Source: DATDYB01 sp036517115 (GTDB lineage: Bacteria > Patescibacteriota > Minisyncoccia > Phycocordibacterales > PALSA-1337). From it: DNA of 23,088 bases. The notes beneath the pieces are model-generated. The model saw nothing but the letters and a program-made list of their open reading frames with translations. It searched no databases and was not told where the DNA came from. The translations under genes were made by a program, and so were the position numbers. Shown here piece by piece: positions 18,856 to 23,088 of the stretch. The stretch spans positions 1 to 23,088 of the forward strand of contig DATDYB010000003.1 of assembly GCA_036517115.1 (NCBI GenBank). The letters run 5' to 3'. How positions within the stretch are numbered: the stretch's first letter is position 1; every line of letters starts with the position of its first letter.

Positions 18856-20031
18856 TTACGCTTCGAAAACCTGAACGGTCCCTGACTCTGCTATTCTCAT
18901 ACCGATATCATAGACTTTTTTAGCGACTCGAGGGTTTTGTATTGGTGTCCCCAGGGGATCAACCTTGATGAGTGTCATTGAAAACACTCCAAAACACGAT
19001 TCGCTGTTTAATTCAGGATCCTCCCATAATGCGGCATATTCTCGTGTGGCATGAAGGATAAAATTTCGGTAGTACTCGCAGTTACTCTCGCAGAAGAGTT
19101 CAACGATGTCCATAAAAAACCTACCCCAGTCATATCCTCTTGGTCCCCACATTATTCGAGAAAAATCAATAGGGACGATTTCTGTTCCCGCCGGAATTTC
19201 AATTTTTGAATCAGTAACCTCTGATCCAGTACTAACTAAAATGAGGTTTTCGGTTCGAAGGTCTCCATGGAGAGCTCCGAGGCGATCACCTCTGCCAATC
19301 CATCTGTCAATGAGTTTTTCTGAGATCTTCTCAATGCGGTCCGTCTCTCCTTCCGTTATGATCGGATGGTGACATTCCTTTGGATGCGGAACATGATTGG
19401 AAATCCGCTCGCGGACATTTTTAATCGCTTTATTATATAGACGATTAAGCTTGTGCGCGTAGGCTCCTTCTCTTTGTTCTTCATTATCGATGCCTATGTC
19501 TTTTTCCGGCCGCACGGAGTGGATTTTCTTGAAACTTTTGCAGATCTGTTCGATCAGAACGTGATCGTCGTACCTGAGTGTTTTTCGGTCAGCTCTAGAT
19601 CGCAGGATTTGCGTAAGTGTTGGTCCCTGTACAAAACGTTGAATCTCAAGGATCACCGAATCACTTGTTATTTCCGGAAATGGTATGGCACCATCTCGCG
19701 CCCACTTTAATTCCTGGGCGTCCATTCCGTCCTTACTACAGGCAAACATCCCGTAATGATGGTCTTTTCCTTGATGCATTCTATACATCATGTTCGATAC
19801 CAGTCTATTTATGACGAAGTCGGCTGCGTCGACGCCCGAGCTTTTTGCTTTTATGAAAAAATGCATGAAGAGGCCTTTAGAGGTCTCTATGGTACATTTC
19901 CATGTTGATGAGTCGGAACTCGTCCGCATTCTCTCGAAATCTTTTACCCCTTCATCCCCAAATATTTTTCGAAGAGCTTTTTCAATCGTCAGTTCCTCAT
20001 TCTGCTTCTGAGTCAGTGTGAGTGTATTCAT
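18856..20031 (-). CDS. Aminoglycoside-phosphotransferase-fold kinase of unknown substrate
   Basis: The 391-residue protein has the APH/choline-kinase fold. The catalytic loop is HGDLRTENLI (H255, D257, N262), and the metal-binding Asp is D289 in PIDFSRIMWG, followed by GYDWGRFF. The N-terminal lobe is harder to read, with a likely ATP-contact strand pair around residues 45-60. Relatives phosphorylate aminoglycosides, sugars, amino acids or lipids; the substrate here is unknown and antibiotic resistance should not be assumed. A strong ribosome site (AAAGGAG, 8 bases before ATG) contrasts with the leaderless core genes nearby. It is divergent from the HD-domain gene and lies 74 bases upstream of rel on the same strand. 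Confidence 0.75.
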   Translation of the reverse strand: MNTLTLTQKQNEELTIEKALRKIFGDEGVKDFERMRTSSDSSTWKCTIETSKGLFMHFFIKAKSSGVDAADFVINRLVSNMMYRMHQGKDHHYGMFACSKDGMDAQELKWARDGAIPFPEITSDSVILEIQRFVQGPTLTQILRSRADRKTLRYDDHVLIEQICKSFKKIHSVRPEKDIGIDNEEQREGAYAHKLNRLYNKAIKNVRERISNHVPHPKECHHPIITEGETDRIEKISEKLIDRWIGRGDRLGALHGDLRTENLILVSTGSEVTDSKIEIPAGTEIVPIDFSRIMWGPRGYDWGRFFMDIVELFCESNCEYYRNFILHATREYAALWEDPELNSESCFGVFSMTLIKVDPLGTPIQNPRVAKKVYDIGMRIAESGTVQVFEA

Positions 20032-20069
20032 TCTAAATTCTCCTTTGTGTAGACGAAATGTCTATTTTT

Positions 20070-20082
20070 ACTGTACCACAGT
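20070..20082 (-). promoter_or_regulatory. Extended -10 and overlapping inverted repeat before the kinase gene
   Basis: On the minus strand TGGTACAGT is an extended -10 (hexamer 20070-20075). The same bases form an inverted repeat ACTGT-ACC-ACAGT (20070-20082), a plausible repressor site covering the -10. The -35 is weak. Confidence 0.4.
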
Positions 20083-20174
20083 TTACAAAAAAATCACCAT
20101 TGAGATATTCAAGAATGTGTGTTTAAAAACAAAACAGGGATCAACGGTATAGTGTGGAGTTTATGGATAAGTAA

Positions 20175-20204
20175 TTGACTTATTGGTAATAGGGGTGCTA
20201 TTTT
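20175..20204 (+). promoter_or_regulatory. Promoter of the HD-domain gene
   Basis: TTGACT (20175-20180), 18 bases and TATTTT (20199-20204) preceded by TGC (extended -10). The leader is about 85 bases and contains an inverted repeat TGAAAT-TTC-ATTTCA (20221-20235) that might be an operator. Confidence 0.55.
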
Positions 20205-20295
20205 TAAAAAAGAAGATACTTGAAATTTCATTTCAGGATGTCTAACCAGAAAACACACTGAACCAATAGTGGCTACAGTGAAAGAGGAGACCATT

Positions 20296-20979
20296 ATGCT
20301 TCCCTTTTTTGAGGGATCGGATATAACTGCCGATCAAAAGGAGCAGTTAAAGAGACGGTTTTTACAACATTTCCTGTACTTGGAATCTGGTGAACAGGAA
20401 AAACTGGGAACGTTCTACGATGACATGGAGATGCGGTATGAAGAGGCGGAGCCGCGAGACGCTCTACCTGGGCAACCTCGCGAGCGCTACTTCGCGCATG
20501 TGCGAAGAGTAATGCTCATCCCTATCCAGATTAACATCGAAGCCCCTCTCGATTGGATTGTTGGTTGGGGAGGACATGATCTTGAAGAGGAGACTCCTTA
20601 TACCAATGATTGGTTTGAGGATCGCTATGGTAAATTCTCCGCATCTATCGCGCGGGCGCTTACTATTCCAGGCAAGACTCCTGATGTGTCGATTACCCCA
20701 TCGATGCGGAAACTCTATTACGATCGGGTTGGCAATGCGGAGGCTCATATAATACTTCCAGTAAAAATTGGTTTCGTCGCCGACCACTTTGACGCGCTGA
20801 CCACTATTTACTGTCTGTCACCGGAGCGCCAGGCACGAAAAAGATGGGAAGTGGGGACATATTGTGTGCCATGGCTTTTGGAGGATATTGCCCGTGAGTT
20901 TAAAGACCAGGCGAGACGATGGGGGGATAACATTGCATTGGCATTTAGCACTATGGATCAGGCTAATGCTCAGGGATGA
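20296..20979 (+). CDS. Small HD-domain protein resembling RSH-type (p)ppGpp hydrolases
   Basis: The 227-residue protein looks like a divergent single-domain HD hydrolase. H68 in RYFAHVRRV, H94-D95 in GGHDLEEETPYT and D163 in VADHFDAL line up in order with the H, HD and D (LADRLHN) of the Rel/SpoT hydrolase domain. It could therefore be a small alarmone hydrolase, or a nucleotidase of the wider HD superfamily. ATG 20296 is chosen over GTG 20269 because AGAGGAG lies 6 bases before it. It is divergent from the kinase and has its own promoter and terminator. Assignment to HD is moderately sure; the substrate is inference. Confidence 0.6.
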   Translation: MLPFFEGSDITADQKEQLKRRFLQHFLYLESGEQEKLGTFYDDMEMRYEEAEPRDALPGQPRERYFAHVRRVMLIPIQINIEAPLDWIVGWGGHDLEEETPYTNDWFEDRYGKFSASIARALTIPGKTPDVSITPSMRKLYYDRVGNAEAHIILPVKIGFVADHFDALTTIYCLSPERQARKRWEVGTYCVPWLLEDIAREFKDQARRWGDNIALAFSTMDQANAQG

Positions 20980-20996
20980 TGTTGTTGTGCGGAGTC

Positions 20997-21030
20997 AAGG
21001 GCAGATTTAAAATCTGCCCTTTTATTTTTT
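20997..21030. terminator. Terminator of the HD-domain gene
   Basis: AAGGGCAGATTT and AAATCTGCCCTT (20997-21008, 21010-21021) form a perfect 12-bp stem followed by TTATTTTTT on plus. It also directly follows the stop codon of the topA relic on the minus strand. Confidence 0.88.
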
Positions 21031-21090
21031 CTCTAATTTATGCGGATTATGGTTTGGACAAACTTTATTACTGCATCTTTCAGGGATAGT
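21022..21090 (-). pseudogene. Relic of a second topA 3' end
   Basis: On the minus strand these bases read TIPERCSNKVCPNHNPHKLEKK then TAA, except that I split it here for clarity as TIPERCSNKVCP and NHNPHKLEKK. The true topA end reads TIPERCSSKACP and NHNPHKLTK. Protein similarity is strong, while many codons differ at the third base. The remnant therefore probably stems from an old or foreign topA copy, not a fresh duplication. It lies about 150 bases downstream of the intact topA stop and has no start codon of its own. Confidence 0.75.
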
Positions 21091-21099
21091 CTTCGGTCA

Positions 21100-21221
21100 C
21101 AAGTTGATTTCATTCCGTCGAACGAAATCACTTGCGACCCCAGCTCGGCATTTCTTTCTGCTGAAAGAAATATGCCTGCGCCTCACCAAAACTAGTGGCG
21201 CATGCAGTGCAGACTGCATGC
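21100..21221 (-). other. Cluster of four consecutive hairpins between topA and the topA relic
   Basis: Four inverted repeats follow one another. First, CAAGT.GATTTC with GAAATC.ACTTG (21100-21134). Second, GGCAT.TTCTTTC with GAAAGAA..ATGCC (21147-21176). Third, TGCGCC with GGCGCA (21177-21202). Fourth, GCATGCAGT with ACTGCATGC (21200-21221). The last two share three bases and exclude each other. The region has no coding potential. It may be a topA 3' UTR structure, a small RNA or debris of a mobile element. Confidence 0.55.
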
Positions 21222-21230
21222 TTCCATTTA

Positions 21231-23088
21231 TTATTTTGTTAATTTATGTGGATTATGATTTGGACATGCTTTACTTGAGCAGCGTTCAGGAATCGTTTTG
21301 GTGCCTTCCATCATAAGTGCGCCGCACATCTCGCAAATTTTACCTGTCGGTTTTGCTTTAATGGCGTTTTTACAATCAGGGTAGTTGGAACAGCTGTAGA
21401 AAAGTCCGAATCGGCCACGGCGCTCTGTCATCATTCCTTTTTTACAGGTAGGGCACTCAACACCCGTAGAATTTTGCTTCTCAAGCTCAGCATCCTTTTT
21501 AATATGCTTGCACTTCGGATAGTTGGAGCATGAGATGAACTTGCCGAAGCGCCCTTCGCGCTCGACGAGTTTGCCGCCTTTGCATTCAGGGCACATTTCG
21601 CCTGTTTCTTTCGGACCCTCGAGCTCCTTGCCTTCCATAGTGCGCGCCCCAAGACAATCAGGGAATTTTTCACAGCTTAAAAATCGTCCCGTTTTACCGA
21701 GCTTGATGACCATCTTACCGTTGCACTTAGGACATTTGATGTCGTCGGGCGCATTACCGAGCGTCGTGATCTTATCGAGCTTATCTTTTGCTTTTACCTC
21801 TTTACTGAACGGTTTGTAAAAATCAGTGAGTGTCTTTTTATACTCGAGCTTGCCTTCAGCAATGAGGTCGAGCTTGTCCTCCATATCCGCAGTAAAGGTG
21901 TCGCTGATGTAGTCGGTGAAGTTGTGTTCGAGGAAGGTGCTCACCACGTCGCCGGTGTCGGTAGGTACCAGCGCTTTGTTGACCTTCTCCACGTAGCCGC
22001 GTTCTTCGATCGTCCTGATGATAGAAGCGTAGGTTGATGGGCGGCCGATGCCTCGTTTCTCAAGCTCTTTGACGAGCCCCGCTTCCGAATATCGCGGCGG
22101 TGGTTGTGTTTCCTTTTCTTCCGTCTTTATTTCGATGAGGGTAAGAGGATCGCCCTTGGTGAGCTTGGGCACTTCCACGTCCTCGCCGCGGGCATCCGGG
22201 TCGGCCTGAAGCCAACCCATCTTAAGTACGCGAGAGCCGTTCAGAGCAAAGCTTAGCGTCCCAGTGCCGATATTGCCTTTCGCTCCGTCCGTCCCTGCCG
22301 AGATTGCAATGTCGGTTGGGAGACCGCCCTGAAGAGCGGCAACGCCGGCACCGGGACGAGCCATGATCTTCGTGCGAAGGATGTTAGCGTCCGCCATTTG
22401 GCTGGCGATGGTTCTCTGCCAGATGAGGCGATACAGTTTTTTCTGCTCTTCATTGGCGCCGGCACTTTCCATATCCACATGGGTAGGACGGATAGCCTCG
22501 TGCGCTTCCTGTGCATTCTTGCTTTTCTTGGCGTAGGTTCGGGGGTTCAAATTTTCCTTGCCATATTTCGATTCGATAATGCCGTACATCTGTGTGAGGG
22601 CAACAGTGCTCAGGTTAGTGCTGTCGGTACGCATGTAGGTGATGTGTCCGGCTTCGTAGAGGCGTTGGGCGATCTGCATGGTACGCGAAGGGGAAAGGCC
22701 AAGGCGCGAGCTTGCCGCCTGTTGGAGAGTAGAGGTGATGAAAGGCGCCTTCGGAGAACGCTTGGCTTCCGTTTCCGTGACGCTCTCGATCGCCCAGGCT
22801 TCTTTTTTACCTGCTGCGAGAATAGCCTCGACTTCTTTGTAGTCTATAGGTTCTTGTTCGCAGGTGAAGGTGAGTTTTTGTTTTTTGGCAGTCTCGAGGT
22901 CGGCGGTCAAAACCCAAAATTTATGGGAAATGAAAGCACGGATTTCCCGCTCGCGCTCCATGATGATGCGGAGAGCGGGGGATTGCACACGACCTGCGGA
23001 AAGGCCGTACCGTACCTTTTTCCAGATAAGTCCGGAGAGGTCGTAGCCAACAAGCCGGTCCAAGACCCGCCGCGCCTCTTGGGCGCGG
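21231..23088 (-). CDS. topA: DNA topoisomerase I, 5' part outside the window
   Basis: Type IA topoisomerase that relaxes negative supercoils. The reading frame is open to the window edge (RAQEARRVLDRLVGYDLS at the start), so the Toprim domain lies beyond 23088 and the TTG at 23063 is not the start. The catalytic Tyr is in ITYMRTDSTNLS, and GRPSTYASIIRTIEERGYV is the conserved central motif. The C-terminus has three canonical Cys4 zinc ribbons (from CPKCNGK, CPECKGG and CPTCKKG) plus a fourth variant (CEMCGA...CSSKACPNH). A Gly/Ala-rich stretch (GAGVAALQGGLPTDIAISAG region) in the topo fold looks like a lineage insertion. A degenerate copy of its last codons lies downstream. Confidence 0.95.
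   Translation of the reverse strand, partial: RAQEARRVLDRLVGYDLSGLIWKKVRYGLSAGRVQSPALRIIMEREREIRAFISHKFWVLTADLETAKKQKLTFTCEQEPIDYKEVEAILAAGKKEAWAIESVTETEAKRSPKAPFITSTLQQAASSRLGLSPSRTMQIAQRLYEAGHITYMRTDSTNLSTVALTQMYGIIESKYGKENLNPRTYAKKSKNAQEAHEAIRPTHVDMESAGANEEQKKLYRLIWQRTIASQMADANILRTKIMARPGAGVAALQGGLPTDIAISAGTDGAKGNIGTGTLSFALNGSRVLKMGWLQADPDARGEDVEVPKLTKGDPLTLIEIKTEEKETQPPPRYSEAGLVKELEKRGIGRPSTYASIIRTIEERGYVEKVNKALVPTDTGDVVSTFLEHNFTDYISDTFTADMEDKLDLIAEGKLEYKKTLTDFYKPFSKEVKAKDKLDKITTLGNAPDDIKCPKCNGKMVIKLGKTGRFLSCEKFPDCLGARTMEGKELEGPKETGEMCPECKGGKLVEREGRFGKFISCSNYPKCKHIKKDAELEKQNSTGVECPTCKKGMMTERRGRFGLFYSCSNYPDCKNAIKAKPTGKICEMCGALMMEGTKTIPERCSSKACPNHNPHKLTK

Noticed and set aside
18856..20031. 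Aminoglycoside resistance gene
   Set aside because: The APH catalytic motifs are present, but they are shared by many kinases of other substrates. Nothing in the sequence or neighbourhood supports resistance.
21100..21221. Integron attC sites or a CRISPR array
   Set aside because: The hairpins lack the GTTRRRY/RYYYAAC core pairs of attC, are all different in sequence, and show no repeat-spacer periodicity.
22253..22345. Inserted mobile repeat inside topA
   Set aside because: The Gly/Ala-rich insertion has no palindromic ends like the element in the cysteine desulfurase, so it looks like an ordinary lineage-specific loop.

Overview
The window looks like a chromosomal segment of a Candidate Phyla Radiation (Patescibacteria) bacterium, most likely a Parcubacteria/Paceibacteria relative. 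This is inferred from protein character: an IF-2 that lacks the usual N-terminal extension, a membrane-anchored HtrA-like protein of a type I recognise from Parcubacteria, a solitary ParB, a short Rel protein, DUF4446, and many core genes with no Shine-Dalgarno. The standard bacterial code fits, since TGA works as stop. No ribosomal RNA, CRISPR array or intact transposase was seen.

Layout. 1-2250 (minus strand): tRNA-Lys and tRNA-Leu(UAG), an O-methyltransferase/SPFH gene pair, tRNA-Leu(UAA) and tRNA-Cys. 2247-4760 (minus): rbfA, infB and a DUF4446 membrane protein. 4898-9772 (plus): a cysteine desulfurase carrying an in-frame palindromic repeat, a degenerate HtrA-like protein and a large Hsp100 unfoldase. 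9855-10886 (plus): tRNA-Tyr followed at once by a branched-chain aminotransferase. 10883-14070 (plus): two consecutive cassettes, each with a promoter, a small membrane-anchored protein, a signal-peptide protein of unknown function and a terminator. 14081-16211: rpmG on plus, then tRNA-Trp, miaA, an unknown gene and tRNA-Leu(CAA) on minus. 16300-18781: parB converging on a RelA/SpoT homologue. 18856-20979: an APH-fold kinase divergent from a small RSH-like HD-domain protein. 21022-23088 (minus): a relic of a topA 3' end, a cluster of hairpins, and topA itself, which runs out of the window.

Main discovery. Three of the seven tRNA genes (Cys, Trp, Leu-CAA) are followed by related ~105-120-base structured elements. 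Each has a hairpin, then an 11-13 base segment exactly antisense to that tRNA's own T-arm, then a second stem, then a small hairpin with a TGTAA/TGTAG loop, and finally a partial direct repeat of the tRNA 3' part. The antisense segment differs in each copy and matches its own tRNA. This could be a regulatory or processing RNA, or a minimal tRNA-targeting mobile element. I know of no described family that matches it.

Other themes. At least eight genes have a -10-like hexamer 5-10 bases before the start codon and no Shine-Dalgarno, suggesting leaderless mRNAs. The kinase, the HD gene and the unknown gene at 15940 have strong Shine-Dalgarno sites instead. MiaA is encoded next to tRNA-Trp, and five of the seven tRNAs in the window (Leu-UAA, Cys, Tyr, Trp, Leu-CAA) carry the A36-A37-A38 loop that MiaA recognises. 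Rel and the HD protein may both act on (p)ppGpp.
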